In this document: positions 9,490 to 17,715 of the stretch, in pieces
Numbering within the stretch: position 1 is the stretch's first letter
Layout: each line of letters starts with the position of its first letter
Origin: DATKHR01 sp036557365
Lineage (GTDB): Bacteria; Acidobacteriota; Vicinamibacteria; Vicinamibacterales; CAVVIG01
Assembly (NCBI GenBank): GCA_036557365.1
Contig: DATBHR010000080.1
Coordinates: forward strand, 43,285-107,284
Length of the DNA stretch: 64,000 bases
Direction of reading: 5' to 3'
Translations under genes and position numbers: made by a program
The notes under the pieces: model-generated
Database searches by the model: none
What the model was told of the DNA's origin: nothing
Seen by the model: the letters and a program-made list of their open reading frames with translations, nothing else

Positions 9490-10647
9490 GTGTCCAAATC
9501 GCAAGGAAACGGACTGGAGCCTGTCCGCGGCGAACGCGGCGCCTCGATCCTCGGACCGCGGAACGAGGCGATCGAGCGCGAGAACCCGGACCTGCTCGCG
9601 TCGCCCGACACCGACGCCGGCACGGTTCCCAACCTGAAGTTCTCGTTCTCTGCCGCCCGCACGCGGCTCGGGACCGGCGGGTGGGCGCGCGAGGTCACGG
9701 TGCGCGAGCTCCCCATCGCGAAGACGCTGGCTGGCGTGAACATGCGGTTGAAGCCCGGCGGCATCCGCGAGCTCCACTGGCACAAGCAGGCCGAATGGTC
9801 GTTCATGCTGGCCGGCCACGCCCGCATCACCGCGGTCGATCCGCACGGCCGCAACTTCATCGACGATGTCGGCGTGGGCGATCTCTGGAATTTTCCTGCC
9901 GGGATTCCGCACTCCATTCAGGGTCTCGATCAGGGTTGCGAATTTCTTCTCGTCTTCGACGATGGCAACTTCTCGGAAAACGAAACGTTCTCGATTTCAG
10001 ACTGGTTCCTGCATACGCCGCGCGCCGTTCTGGCGAAGAACTTCGGCGTTCCCGAGAGCACGTTTGCTGATCTGCCGCAGGATATCGAGCACACGCGATG
10101 GGTGTTCGCCGGCGACGTGCCCGGACCGATGGCGTCAGGCGCGGTTCAATCGCCCGAAGGCGGCGTCCCGACTACGTTCAGCCATCACCTGCTCGCGCAG
10201 ACGCCGATTCACGCGCGCGGAGGACGCGTCCGGATTGCCGACTCGAAAAACTTTCCGGCGGCGACCACCATCGCCGCGGCGCTCGTCGAGGTCGATCCCG
10301 GCGGCATGCGCGAAATGCACTGGCATCCGAATACCGACGAATGGCAGTACTACGTGAGCGGCCGCGCGCGCATGACGGTGTTTGCATCGTCGCAGAAAGC
10401 GCGAACGTTCGACTATCAGGCGGGCGACGTGGGTTACGTGCCGTTCGCGATGGGGCACTACATCGAAAACGTCGGCGACGAACCGCTGACCTTCCTCGAA
10501 ATGTTTCACAGCGATCATTTCGTCGACATGTCGCTGCATCAGTGGATGGCGCTGACGCCGCGGGCGCTGGTGAAGGCGCATCTGAATCTCACCGATGATC
10601 TGCTCGCAGCGATGCCCGGGCAGAAGCCCATCGTTGTCTCGCGCTGA
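9490..10647 (+). CDS. oxdC: Oxalate decarboxylase, bicupin, Mn-dependent
   Basis: A 385-residue protein, the same length as B. subtilis OxdC and strongly similar throughout. It converts oxalate to formate and CO2. Cupin 1 carries the metal ligands in HWHKQAE (H96, H98, E102) and H141; cupin 2 carries HWHPNTDEW and a later GHY histidine. The active-site lid is SENE (162-165), keeping the glutamate that makes the enzyme a decarboxylase and not an oxidase. GTG start with AAAGG upstream. No signal peptide is evident, so it probably acts in the cytoplasm. It lies 18 bases after the FAD oxidoreductase gene and ~3.4 kb from fdhA, whose product would consume the formate formed. Confidence 0.95.
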   Translation: MSKSQGNGLEPVRGERGASILGPRNEAIERENPDLLASPDTDAGTVPNLKFSFSAARTRLGTGGWAREVTVRELPIAKTLAGVNMRLKPGGIRELHWHKQAEWSFMLAGHARITAVDPHGRNFIDDVGVGDLWNFPAGIPHSIQGLDQGCEFLLVFDDGNFSENETFSISDWFLHTPRAVLAKNFGVPESTFADLPQDIEHTRWVFAGDVPGPMASGAVQSPEGGVPTTFSHHLLAQTPIHARGGRVRIADSKNFPAATTIAAALVEVDPGGMREMHWHPNTDEWQYYVSGRARMTVFASSQKARTFDYQAGDVGYVPFAMGHYIENVGDEPLTFLEMFHSDHFVDMSLHQWMALTPRALVKAHLNLTDDLLAAMPGQKPIVVSR

Positions 10648-10679
10648 CCCCGCGGTCCATCCAGCAACCGGCTCCGTTC

Positions 10680-11693
10680 TTGCTCCGGCTCGCCGCCGGG
10701 GTAGAGCAGCCAACGCTGACCCGATCGATTCGACTCGCGCTCCTGTTCGTCGGTCTGTGTCTCATCGCGTGGCTCGTCTGGCGGGCGGATCCACACGTCG
10801 TCGCGCGGATGATCCTGCGCCTCGGCTGGCGGTTCGGCCTCGTCGTCATCGTCTACACCTGCTATGTGATCGTCCGCGCCGCCGCGCTCCAGCGAACCGT
10901 GATCGGCGTCAGGCCGCGTTTTTCAGACGTCCTGCGGATTCGCCTGTCGGCTGAGGCCGTCGAGTGGCTGACGTTCACCGGTCCCTTTCTGTCCGAACCG
11001 GCGCAGGGCTGGCTTCTCACCGAGCGCGGCGTCTCGCCGTTTGCTGCCTTCGCTGCGGTGGTGACGGAGTACCTGCTCTACAGCGCGTCGTCCTCAATCC
11101 TCGCGATTCCTGCGATGGCGCTGCTTCTCTCACGTTATGCAATCGGCGAGATGCGCACGGCGGCAGCGCTCATCGTGCTCCTGATGACGACTTATCTGTG
11201 TGCGCTCGCGTTCGCATCGATCTCGGGCATCGGTTTGATCGCGCCGAGCCTTCGTCGTCTCGCCGTCGTGTTCGGCCGGCGAGCCGAGCGCGCTGCGACG
11301 CAGTTCGAGCCGATCGAACACCTGGTCATCGTCTTTCTTCACGAGCGCCGGCGACGACTCGCTGAAGTCATGGCACTCGAGGCAGCCGCGCAGCTGGTGC
11401 TGATCCTCGAGCTCTGGATCATCATGGCGGCGCTGACGCTCTCACGCTCGCTGATCGACGCCGCGACGATCGAAGGCGGCGTGAAGTTCGTTGCGGCAGT
11501 CTTCGTCCTCGTGCCGGGTCAGGTCGGCGCGTCCGAAACTGTTTACGCGTGGCTGGCCCGTGCGATCGGGTTATCGGCGGCGGCGGGTGTGAGCTTCGCA
11601 CTCGTACGGCGTCTGCGCGGCTTCGTCGTGGCGATCGCGGCGCTCGTGGTGCTAGCGGCTGAGAAGGGACCACGCCGCGCCGGCTCCGCTTGA
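10680..11693 (+). CDS. Lysylphosphatidylglycerol synthase-like transmembrane (UPF0104 family) protein
   Basis: A 337-residue polytopic membrane protein with about seven to eight hydrophobic helices. The LSAEAVEWLTFTGPFLSEPAQGW stretch and the late VPGQVGASETVYAWLARAIG motif fit the flippase-like membrane domain found in MprF and in stand-alone UPF0104 proteins. These act on lipids or lipid-linked compounds, but the substrate of stand-alone members is mostly unknown. The TTG start at 10680 is uncertain: no ribosome site is visible and it lies 32 bases after oxdC. No soluble aminoacyl-transfer domain is attached. Confidence 0.7.
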   Translation: MLRLAAGVEQPTLTRSIRLALLFVGLCLIAWLVWRADPHVVARMILRLGWRFGLVVIVYTCYVIVRAAALQRTVIGVRPRFSDVLRIRLSAEAVEWLTFTGPFLSEPAQGWLLTERGVSPFAAFAAVVTEYLLYSASSSILAIPAMALLLSRYAIGEMRTAAALIVLLMTTYLCALAFASISGIGLIAPSLRRLAVVFGRRAERAATQFEPIEHLVIVFLHERRRRLAEVMALEAAAQLVLILELWIIMAALTLSRSLIDAATIEGGVKFVAAVFVLVPGQVGASETVYAWLARAIGLSAAAGVSFALVRRLRGFVVAIAALVVLAAEKGPRRAGSA

Positions 11694-11714
11694 ACGAGCG
11701 GCTGAGTTTCGGGC

Positions 11715-11730
11715 TGGAACGGGAGGTGCA
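11715..11730 (+). promoter_or_regulatory. Possible sigma-54 promoter of the universal stress gene
   Basis: TGGAACG-GGAG-GTGCA keeps the GG-N10-GC spacing but differs from the consensus TGGCACG-N4-TTGC at two positions (C to A in the -24 box, T to G in the -12 box). A transcript would start near 11741, about 19 bases before the GTG start, with the GGAGG site inside the leader. Confidence 0.35.
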
Positions 11731-11759
11731 CCAAACAGCTGTGTGCGGAAGGAGGAAGC

Positions 11760-12338
11760 GTGAGCACGATTCCGACCATCGAAGAGACGACAACACGCAA
11801 TGACACATCGACATCTGCGAAGCGCGAGCGTTCGCCGAAGCGACTCGACCTGCTCGTCGTGGTCGATTCGAGTGACGCATCGACGCGCGCTCTTGAATAT
11901 CTGGGTGAGTTCTTCAGCCGGCGGACCGACGTGCATTTCTGTCTGACCTATCTCACGCCGAAGGTTCCTGCGAGCCTGCTCGAAAGCGGCGGCGCGGAGC
12001 AGCCTCAACGGGAGGAACAGATTGAGCGCGCGCTACGAAAAGGTCAGGACGAGTGGATGACGTCGGAAGAGCCCGTCGCCGATCGCGCGATTTCCGACGC
12101 GCGCGCGATATTGAATCGCGCCGGCGTGCATGCCGACGCGATCGGAACCTGTGAGATGTCGCCGCTCGATAACTGCAGTTCGGCGGAAGAGTTGCTGCTC
12201 GTCGCCAGGCAACAGCAGTGCTGGACGATCGTGGTCGGCCATTCTGCTCACTCGTGGTTCCACAGCCTCGGCGGGACACATCTGGCCGATCAGCTCGTCA
12301 CTGAAGCGAAAGACATCGCGGTCTGGGTGATCGACTAG
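11760..12338 (+). CDS. UspA-like universal stress protein
   Basis: A 192-residue protein with a ~28-residue hydrophilic N-terminal extension followed by a UspA-like alpha/beta domain: RLDLLVVVDSSDASTRALEYLGEFF as the first strand and helix, and CWTIVVGHSAHSWFHSLGGTHLADQLVTEAKDIAVWVID as the last strand-loop-strand. The usual ATP-binding G-x2-G-x9-G-S/T-motif is not clear here (GHSAHSWFHSLGGTHL), so nucleotide binding is doubtful. The GTG start has a strong GGAGG site. It stands alone between a membrane protein gene and a convergent pair. Confidence 0.7.
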   Translation: MSTIPTIEETTTRNDTSTSAKRERSPKRLDLLVVVDSSDASTRALEYLGEFFSRRTDVHFCLTYLTPKVPASLLESGGAEQPQREEQIERALRKGQDEWMTSEEPVADRAISDARAILNRAGVHADAIGTCEMSPLDNCSSAEELLLVARQQQCWTIVVGHSAHSWFHSLGGTHLADQLVTEAKDIAVWVID

Positions 12339-12390
12339 CTCAGCTCCACCGCATCATTTCGCCAGGCTCACGACATTCCGTCGACGGTTC

Positions 12391-12642
12391 TCAGAGTTCC
12401 GTCGCGAAATCCAGCCGCCAGCCATACACGCGCGCACCCCGCGCGCGTAATTTCTCCAGATAGGCCCGCGCCGCTTCGTCGAGGCTCGTGACGTTCTGAA
12501 GATTGACTTCGAGGGGCAGACGCTTCTGCACGAGCGCAGAGCCGCACGCCCGTTCGAGGCGTTTGAGGTCCCGCGCCGAGAGGCGGCCTTTCAGCGTGGC
12601 GCGATAGAGCGCTCCGACGCGTGTCATCGAGATGCGAGCCAT
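12391..12642 (-). CDS. Small STAS-like protein
   Basis: An 83-residue protein with LKGRLSARDLKRLERACGSAL, LPLEVNLQNVTSLDEAARAYL and ARGARVYGW, the strand-helix pattern of a STAS/anti-sigma-antagonist-like domain in which a hydrophobic strand is followed by a helix after a Ser/Asp turn (TSLDEAA). The start at 12642 is the second Met of a longer frame (to 12690) that would overlap the upstream regulator; with this start it lies 19 bases after the GAF-sigma54 activator and is probably co-transcribed with it. A role in signalling is inferred from fold and position only. Confidence 0.6.
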   Translation of the reverse strand: MARISMTRVGALYRATLKGRLSARDLKRLERACGSALVQKRLPLEVNLQNVTSLDEAARAYLEKLRARGARVYGWRLDFATEL

Positions 12643-12661
12643 CAGGAACGGATAAGGCAAC

Positions 12662-14266
12662 TTACGCGCCAGTCGGTCGCGCGATCCCAAGCTTCTTCAT
12701 CTTCGCGTGAAGCGTCGTCGGCTTGAGACCGAGGCGATCGGCAGCGCCGTCAGGGCCGCTGATCCTCCAATGCGCGGCCTCGAGCGCGGTGAGAATCGCA
12801 CTGCGCTCAGCATCGGCGAACGACGAGGCAGCGGGCGGGCTGTTCGACTTGTGCGGATGCGAATTGCCGCGAATCATGATCGCGTCGCCTTCGACCGTCG
12901 GTCCCTGCGTCAGGACGACCGCCCGTTCGATGACGTTCTGCAGCTCGCGGATGTTGCCGGGCCAGTCGTACTCTTCGAGCCGGCGAATCGCGGCCGGATC
13001 GAGCGCGCTGATGGTCTTCCGGAGCTTTGCCGCGAAGTGCCTGGTGAAGTGACGCGCCAGCTCCGGGATGTCTTCCCGGCGTTCGCGCAGCGGGGGAATC
13101 CGAATGGGAAACACGCTGAGGCGATAGAAGAGATCCGCGCGGAACGCGTGCGTCTCCACGGCGCGTTCCAGGTCCTGGTTCGTGGCCGCAATCACACGTA
13201 CGTCTACCTCGATCGCGCGCGTTGAGCCGACGCGGTGGACTTCATGGTCTTGAAGGACTCGAAGCAGTTTGGCCTGCGCGTCTTTCGGAAGATCGCCGAT
13301 CTCGTCCAGCAGGACGGTGCCGTGGCTCGCGATTTCGAACTTGCCCGGCTTGCGCGCAATGGCACCGGTGAATGCCCCTTTTTCGTGCCCGAACAGCTCG
13401 CTTTCGACGAGCGTCTCCGGAAGCGCCGCGCAGTTCACCGGGACGAACGGCCCCTTCGACCGGCTGCTCCGTTCGTGGATGAACCGTGCGAGCAGCTCCT
13501 TGCCGCAGCCGGTTTCACCGAGCAGGAGAATCGTGGTGTCGCCTGGCGCGGCCAGTTCGGCCTGGCTCACGGCCTCGCGCAAGGCTGCGCTGCTGCCGAC
13601 GATCTCGCGAAACGCCCCCGCCTGTCGCAGGTGTTCTTCGAGATGCGTGACGTGACCGCGCAGCCGGTTCTGCTCCGCGACGAGGGATCGCAGGCGGCGA
13701 CGGTCCTCTTCGCTCGCTTCGTACAGACGGGCATTCGCGATCGCAATCGCGGCCTGCGCCGCGAGCGCCTCCAGTCGCCCGATGTCTGCCGCGCCCGGCG
13801 GCCTGTCGGCGTTGAACTGCGGGGAGTCGAGGCCCAGGACGCCGAGGACGTCATCGCGATACACGAGCGGAATCGCGAACACGGACTGCAGTGCTGCAGC
13901 ATGCACGCGCTCGGGATCGAACCAGCGATCGTCCTCCTTCACGCTCGGGACGAAGACGACCTTCCGGCTCCTGAATGCGAGGCCGAGGATTCCTCTTTCG
14001 GGCGAAATCGAGAGGTTCTGGAATGCGGCTCCGCCTTCGCCCAGAGAGCACGCCGTCCGAAGCTGTTTGGTGCCGGTGTGATACAGGAGAACCCAACTGG
14101 AGCGGGCGCCGAACACATATTCGACCGCGTTCAGCACCGCATGACAAACCCCGTCGACATCGAGGCGAGCGGTGAGTGCGCGTGCCGCTCGAATCAGTCC
14201 TTCCTCGATGCTCGTCGTCTGCGCGTCCGTGTCCGGCGGCGCGGCCGGGATCGCATCAATCGTCAC
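12662..14266 (-). CDS. GAF-domain sigma-54-dependent transcriptional activator
   Basis: A 534-residue NtrC-family activator. Residues ~20-175 form a GAF sensor domain (GVCHAVLNAVEYVFGARSSW...IPLVYRDDVLGVLGLDS), followed by a short coiled coil, then the AAA+ domain with Walker A GETGCGKE, the sigma-54 contact loop GAFTGA, Walker B LLDEIGDLP and the arginine-finger region, and a Fis-type HTH at the C-terminus (DGAADRLGLKPTTLHAKMKKLGI). It drives sigma-54 RNA polymerase by ATP hydrolysis. GAF plus AAA+ plus Fis is the layout of FhlA, the formate-sensing activator, but such layouts are widespread and the ligand is unknown. The GTG at 14266 has GGGAT upstream; the frame is open to 14317. Confidence 0.9.
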   Translation of the reverse strand: MTIDAIPAAPPDTDAQTTSIEEGLIRAARALTARLDVDGVCHAVLNAVEYVFGARSSWVLLYHTGTKQLRTACSLGEGGAAFQNLSISPERGILGLAFRSRKVVFVPSVKEDDRWFDPERVHAAALQSVFAIPLVYRDDVLGVLGLDSPQFNADRPPGAADIGRLEALAAQAAIAIANARLYEASEEDRRRLRSLVAEQNRLRGHVTHLEEHLRQAGAFREIVGSSAALREAVSQAELAAPGDTTILLLGETGCGKELLARFIHERSSRSKGPFVPVNCAALPETLVESELFGHEKGAFTGAIARKPGKFEIASHGTVLLDEIGDLPKDAQAKLLRVLQDHEVHRVGSTRAIEVDVRVIAATNQDLERAVETHAFRADLFYRLSVFPIRIPPLRERREDIPELARHFTRHFAAKLRKTISALDPAAIRRLEEYDWPGNIRELQNVIERAVVLTQGPTVEGDAIMIRGNSHPHKSNSPPAASSFADAERSAILTALEAAHWRISGPDGAADRLGLKPTTLHAKMKKLGIARPTGA

Positions 14267-14405
14267 GGCTGATCCCAGTGTACAGCGCCAATCACACGTC
14301 GTCTGGCGTACGCACACGTCTACCTACGCACGAGCTGCAGCGTCAGATCGGATCACCTGTGCTTGCATTCAGCCATGTTCTTGGAGGACCCGGCGAGTCA
14401 GGCGA

Positions 14406-14430
14406 ACGATCCAGATTCGCTCTGGATCGT
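14406..14430. terminator. Perfect 10-bp hairpin between permease and activator genes
   Basis: ACGATCCAGA-TTCGC-TCTGGATCGT is a perfect 10-bp stem with a 5-base loop, 37 bases after the stop codon of the permease gene on the minus strand and before the GAF-sigma54 activator. It fits a transcription terminator or attenuator between the two; there is no T-run on either side, so termination may be partial or factor-dependent. Confidence 0.5.
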
Positions 14431-14466
14431 CCGCTGATCGATGGTCGGTGGTTCGTTTGGTGTGTC

Positions 14467-15144
14467 TTACTGTCCGCGAATGACGCCGGGCTCGCCCAGC
14501 CCCATCGCAAACCCGGGCAGCTCTGGCATCGACGGCTTGCCAACCGGCCAGACCTGTCGGCCATACGCCGTATCGAGCATCAGCGCCGACGCCGCATACC
14601 AGGCGGCGATGGCCGAGAGCATGAGGATGTAGCTGGCGAGCATCAGCCACGCGTGGCTGCCCGCGAAGAACGCAATCGCCATGCACGTCGAGCCGAGCGA
14701 GAGGATGCCGAGCACCCACGACAGCGCCTGATTCTCAGCCGCCGCCGCGGCCGTCGTCACCCACGTGATCGCCGCGAGGATACCGAACCAGAAGCCGAGC
14801 TCGGGCACCTGGTTCTGCGGCGCCGGGATCAGCTTCGCCGCGACGAGTGCGGCGAGCACCGCGTACGCGAGCCAGAAAGCTCCCCAGATTCCGTGAACCG
14901 CCGTGGCGACGCCGTCCCTGGCCTTGTACGCCCACATGCCCGCAACGAACTGCGCAAGTCCGCCGAGCATGGCGGCGAACGGCACGAGGTAGTACAGACT
15001 GTTCGGACCGCCAAACCATCCGGCTTCGTGCGCCGCAACCGCAAAGGTCGCCGCCGCGAGGCCGTACAAACCAAGAATTGAGGGCGCAGCAACCGGCTCC
15101 AGATGGATCTGTGCCGGGACGCCGCCCCGTTCCGTCTCCGTCAT
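14467..15144 (-). CDS. satP: GPR1/FUN34/YaaH-family acetate/succinate permease
   Basis: A 225-residue membrane protein with six hydrophobic helices, the size and topology of SatP/YaaH. The N-terminal family motif appears as APSILGLYGLAAATF, and NSLYYLVPFAAMLGGLAQFVAGMW is the second conserved block. SatP-type proteins import acetate and succinate by proton symport. The start at 15144 follows AGAGGGAA; a longer frame to 15177 exists. It lies just upstream of the GAF-sigma54 activator on the same strand and is preceded by a sigma-54-like element, so local regulation of carboxylate uptake by that activator is plausible. Confidence 0.85.
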   Translation of the reverse strand: MTETERGGVPAQIHLEPVAAPSILGLYGLAAATFAVAAHEAGWFGGPNSLYYLVPFAAMLGGLAQFVAGMWAYKARDGVATAVHGIWGAFWLAYAVLAALVAAKLIPAPQNQVPELGFWFGILAAITWVTTAAAAAENQALSWVLGILSLGSTCMAIAFFAGSHAWLMLASYILMLSAIAAWYAASALMLDTAYGRQVWPVGKPSMPELPGFAMGLGEPGVIRGQ

Positions 15145-15459
15145 ACGTTCCCTCTTTCTGCGTATTTGAAAGCGCACTCATAGACATCTCAAGTTCGGTG
15201 CCAGTCAGCAGCTGCGCGCAAGTGCGCTCATCTCCGCAGTCCAGTCGCGTTGTTCGTCATCGTCGCAATATTTCGTCACGTGCACCCGAGAGCGTCCCAT
15301 CTCATCGGCGCGACGCGCGGTGAGTCGATCGCGCGGCGATCGAATTCTGCAAAGGAAGGAACAGGAAATCACACAGGGCATGATGCGTGCTCACAACCAC
15401 GCGAACGTGAACTGACGAGAACGAATCGGAGACGTCGAGCCTGTCCACGGAGGAGAGCC
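15145..15459. other. Divergent intergenic region, 315 bases
   Basis: Separates satP (minus) from the small membrane protein gene (plus). Besides the sigma-54-like element at 15188-15203 I see no convincing promoter, repeat or small gene. The purine-rich run AAAGGAAGGAACAGGAAA near 15352-15369 looks like a ribosome site but no plausible frame follows it. Confidence 0.4.
15188..15203 (-). promoter_or_regulatory. Candidate sigma-54 promoter of satP
   Basis: On the minus strand TGGCACC-GAAC-TTGAG matches the -24 box TGGCAC and the TTG of the -12 box, but the normally conserved C after TTG is A. The predicted transcript start (~15177) leaves a 33-base leader containing the ribosome site. The gene for a sigma-54 activator is the next gene downstream. 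Confidence 0.4.
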
Positions 15460-15696
15460 ATGAAACGGGTCGTCCTGAACTATCCGGTGTTCGAGTTGGC
15501 TGTGGCAACCCGCGCTGCACTCGGCGCCGGCATCGGGTTGCTCTTCGCTGAGCGTATGACGCCCGATCGACGTCGTCGCGTCGGCATGGTCCTCTTCGCG
15601 ATCGGCGTTGCGGCCACGGTTCCCGTCGTGGCGGCCGTGCTACGCGGAACGAGCGAGGCGCGTACGAACGGCGGAACTCCGCACTGGCAGTCGTGA
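15460..15696 (+). CDS. Small two-helix membrane protein, unknown function
   Basis: A 78-residue protein with one hydrophobic segment at ~10-28 (AVATRAALGAGIGLLFAE) and another at ~38-57 (VGMVLFAIGVAATVPVVAAVL), joined by a basic turn TPDRRRR, suggesting a helical hairpin with the loop inside. A strong GGAGG ribosome site lies 6 bases before the ATG at 15460; the longer frame from 15250 has no such site. It is followed closely by the SPW-repeat gene. I do not recognise the family. Confidence 0.65.
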   Translation: MKRVVLNYPVFELAVATRAALGAGIGLLFAERMTPDRRRRVGMVLFAIGVAATVPVVAAVLRGTSEARTNGGTPHWQS

Positions 15697-15700
15697 TGCA
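15685..15700 (+). promoter_or_regulatory. Possible sigma-54 promoter of the SPW-repeat gene
   Basis: TGGCAGT-CGTG-ATGCA has a correct TGGCA box, GG-N10-GC spacing and TGCA, with three mismatches elsewhere. A transcript would begin near 15711 with the GGAGG site at ~15713, giving a very short leader. It overlaps the end of the preceding gene, which lowers confidence. Confidence 0.3.
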
Positions 15701-15726
15701 CATGACGAAGGTGGAGGTAGTTAGCA

Positions 15727-16062
15727 ATGAAGGCGCTCAGTTGGATCAATTTCATTCTCGGCCTGTGGCTGATTGCCGCAGGAGTGACGATGTCGGCAGC
15801 GGCTCGGCCGGTCATGGCTGAAGAGATTGTGATCGGCATCATCATCGCTGCGCTGGCGGCGATTTCGGCCACGCGTGAGGTCGGTGTCCTGAGCTGGGTC
15901 GTGGCCCTCGCGGGCTTGTGGACTCTGATCGCGCCGGCAGCGATTCACTACGGACAGATGACCGCGTCGCGCACGAACGACGTCGTCGTCGGCATCATCG
16001 TGCTCATCCTCGGCGTTGCGGATGCGATGTATCGGCATGCGCCGGTGCGCGCGCACGCGTAA
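15727..16062 (+). CDS. SPW-repeat membrane protein
   Basis: A 111-residue protein of four hydrophobic helices made of two related halves: LSWINFILGLWLIAAG near the N-terminus and LSWVVALAGLWTLIAPAAI after residue ~55. The S/L-W followed by G-x-W pairs are the signature of the SPW repeat found in small bacterial membrane proteins and in some fused epimerases. GGAGG lies 10 bases upstream of the ATG. Function of the family is unknown. Confidence 0.8.
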   Translation: MKALSWINFILGLWLIAAGVTMSAAARPVMAEEIVIGIIIAALAAISATREVGVLSWVVALAGLWTLIAPAAIHYGQMTASRTNDVVVGIIVLILGVADAMYRHAPVRAHA

Positions 16063-16079
16063 AGCGGCTGGTCGTCCCG

Positions 16080-17300
16080 ATGTCGAGCCACGCCGCCGCT
16101 GCGCCGATTCCACACACACTGCGCCAGCCCGATCGTCAGGCCGTCCAGTCAACGTCTCCTACATTCGTCGTGCAGACGGATGTGGGACGACGCTGGACGG
16201 TTGGTGGCGGCCCGGCGGAGTTTGTCATCCGAGTCTCGGATGAGGCGGCATGGCAACGGCTGTCGAACGCCGGCCCCTACGAGGCGGCGAAAAGTTTCGT
16301 GGACGGCCGCTTCGACATCGACGGCGACATGCTCGCGGCCGCCCGTTGGTGGTACGGACGGTCACGAGCACACGACTTCTCGATGTTCGACAAACTGAAA
16401 GCGTGGCTGCGCGCCGCACCCCGATTTCAGACACTCCAACATGCTCGCCGCAATATCGAGTTCCACTACGACCGGTCGAACGAGTTCTACCAGCAGTTTC
16501 TCGATCAGCAGATGGTGTACTCGTCCGCCTACTTCGCCGATTCGTCGGTGTCGCTGGACGGTGCGCAGACCGCGAAGCTCGATTACGTCGTCCGCAAGCT
16601 GGATCTTCAGCCCAACGAGCGATTCCTGGATGTCGGCTGCGGCTGGGGCGCACTCGTCATTCATGCGGCCTGGCATCGCTACGCGACCGCCGTCGGCTGC
16701 ACGTTGAGCGCGCGGCAGTTCAACTACGCCTCGCGCGCCGTTCGCGAACTCGGGATGGCTGGTCGCGCAACGATCGAGCTGCGCGACTATCGAACGCAGA
16801 CCGGACGCTTCGAGAAGATCGCGTCGATCGGGATGTACGAGCACGTCGGTCGCCGCCGTCTTGGCGAGTACTTCGGATCGTTGGCGAAACTGTTGATGCC
16901 TGACGGTCTCCTGCTCAATTCAGGAATCGCGCGATCGGAGACGGTGCACGACGACGGCGCAACGGAGTTCCTGCAGCGATTCGTGTTTCCTGGTGGCGAG
17001 ATTCCGTATCTGACGCAAGTGATCCGCGCCGCCGAGAACGCCGGCTTCGAAGTCCTCGACATCGAGAACATGCGACGTCACTACGCGATGACCTGCGCCC
17101 GCTGGGTGAAACGGCTCCAGGAACGTCGTCAGGCATGTCTGTCGCTGATCGACGCGACCACGTATCGAACATGGCTGCTCTATCTGGCCGGATCGGCCGT
17201 GAGCTTCGATCTCGGCCAGTCAGAGCTGTACCAGATTCTCTTCGGAAAACGGAGTGACTCCGCGCCTCGCCGCCTGACGCGGCGCTACATGTACACGTGA
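16080..17300 (+). CDS. cfa: Cyclopropane-fatty-acyl-phospholipid synthase-like methyltransferase
   Basis: A 406-residue SAM-dependent methyltransferase of the CFA synthase/mycolic acid cyclopropane synthase family, which adds a methylene to unsaturated acyl chains of membrane phospholipids. Visible motifs: FHYDRSNEFYQQFLDQQMVYSSAYF (substrate/bicarbonate region), FLDVGCGWGALVIHAA (SAM loop), SIGMYEHVG with the catalytic Glu, and NMRRHYAMTCARW. The ~100-residue N-terminal domain (EFVIRVSDEAAWQRL...GPYEAAKSFVDGRFDIDGD) is complete. The ATG at 16080 starts the recognisable protein; the ribosome site is weak. It follows the SPW gene by 17 bases and is probably co-transcribed. Confidence 0.88.
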   Translation: MSSHAAAAPIPHTLRQPDRQAVQSTSPTFVVQTDVGRRWTVGGGPAEFVIRVSDEAAWQRLSNAGPYEAAKSFVDGRFDIDGDMLAAARWWYGRSRAHDFSMFDKLKAWLRAAPRFQTLQHARRNIEFHYDRSNEFYQQFLDQQMVYSSAYFADSSVSLDGAQTAKLDYVVRKLDLQPNERFLDVGCGWGALVIHAAWHRYATAVGCTLSARQFNYASRAVRELGMAGRATIELRDYRTQTGRFEKIASIGMYEHVGRRRLGEYFGSLAKLLMPDGLLLNSGIARSETVHDDGATEFLQRFVFPGGEIPYLTQVIRAAENAGFEVLDIENMRRHYAMTCARWVKRLQERRQACLSLIDATTYRTWLLYLAGSAVSFDLGQSELYQILFGKRSDSAPRRLTRRYMYT

Positions 17301-17327
17301 TGCCGACGATCGCCCGTATGAACCGCG

Positions 17328-17615
17328 CTATTTCGTGTCCGCCTTCGGCACGAGCGGATCGAGCTCGTCCCGCGGACTCTCGTTCGTCCGGCCCGCTTCG
17401 TCTGCGTTCGACACTTCGGCGTCGTCAACGTTCGCGCCGATCCGATCCTCGGCGATCGACACCGGACGCGTCGGCAGCCCGTTCGAGTCGAGTGCGGGGA
17501 CGTTGCGGGTGCCCTGCTGCTCGTCGTCCGGACGATCTCCCTCGATCGCACCCTTGTGCTCATCAGGATCGGCCGAGCTGCGAGCGTCTTTTTCGTGCGG
17601 GGTTGTCGGCTTCAT
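17328..17615 (-). CDS. Small hydrophilic acidic protein, unknown
   Basis: A 95-residue protein rich in Asp, Glu, Pro and Thr with no hydrophobic segment and low predicted order. GAGGAG lies 7 bases before the ATG at 17615, which is why the longer frame to 17636 is not used. It is flanked by convergent and divergent genes and stands alone. A sigma-54-like element lies upstream. I do not recognise a family; low-complexity composition makes a stress or desiccation role imaginable but nothing shows it. Confidence 0.55.
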   Translation of the reverse strand: MKPTTPHEKDARSSADPDEHKGAIEGDRPDDEQQGTRNVPALDSNGLPTRPVSIAEDRIGANVDDAEVSNADEAGRTNESPRDELDPLVPKADTK

Positions 17616-17653
17616 CGTTGGCTCCTCGGTTTGCATTGCCTATCGCTGACGTC

Positions 17654-17668
17654 GCAAGTACCGGGCCG
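17654..17668 (-). promoter_or_regulatory. Possible sigma-54 promoter of the small acidic protein gene
   Basis: On the minus strand CGGCCCG-GTAC-TTGC has a perfect -12 box and correct GG-N10-GC spacing, but two mismatches in the -24 box. The predicted start (~17642) gives a 27-base leader holding the GAGGAG ribosome site. Confidence 0.35.
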
Positions 17669-17715
17669 ACGCTCGTCCGTGCGGGCGGCCGAGCTGGACT
17701 TGAACGGAGCCGAAC

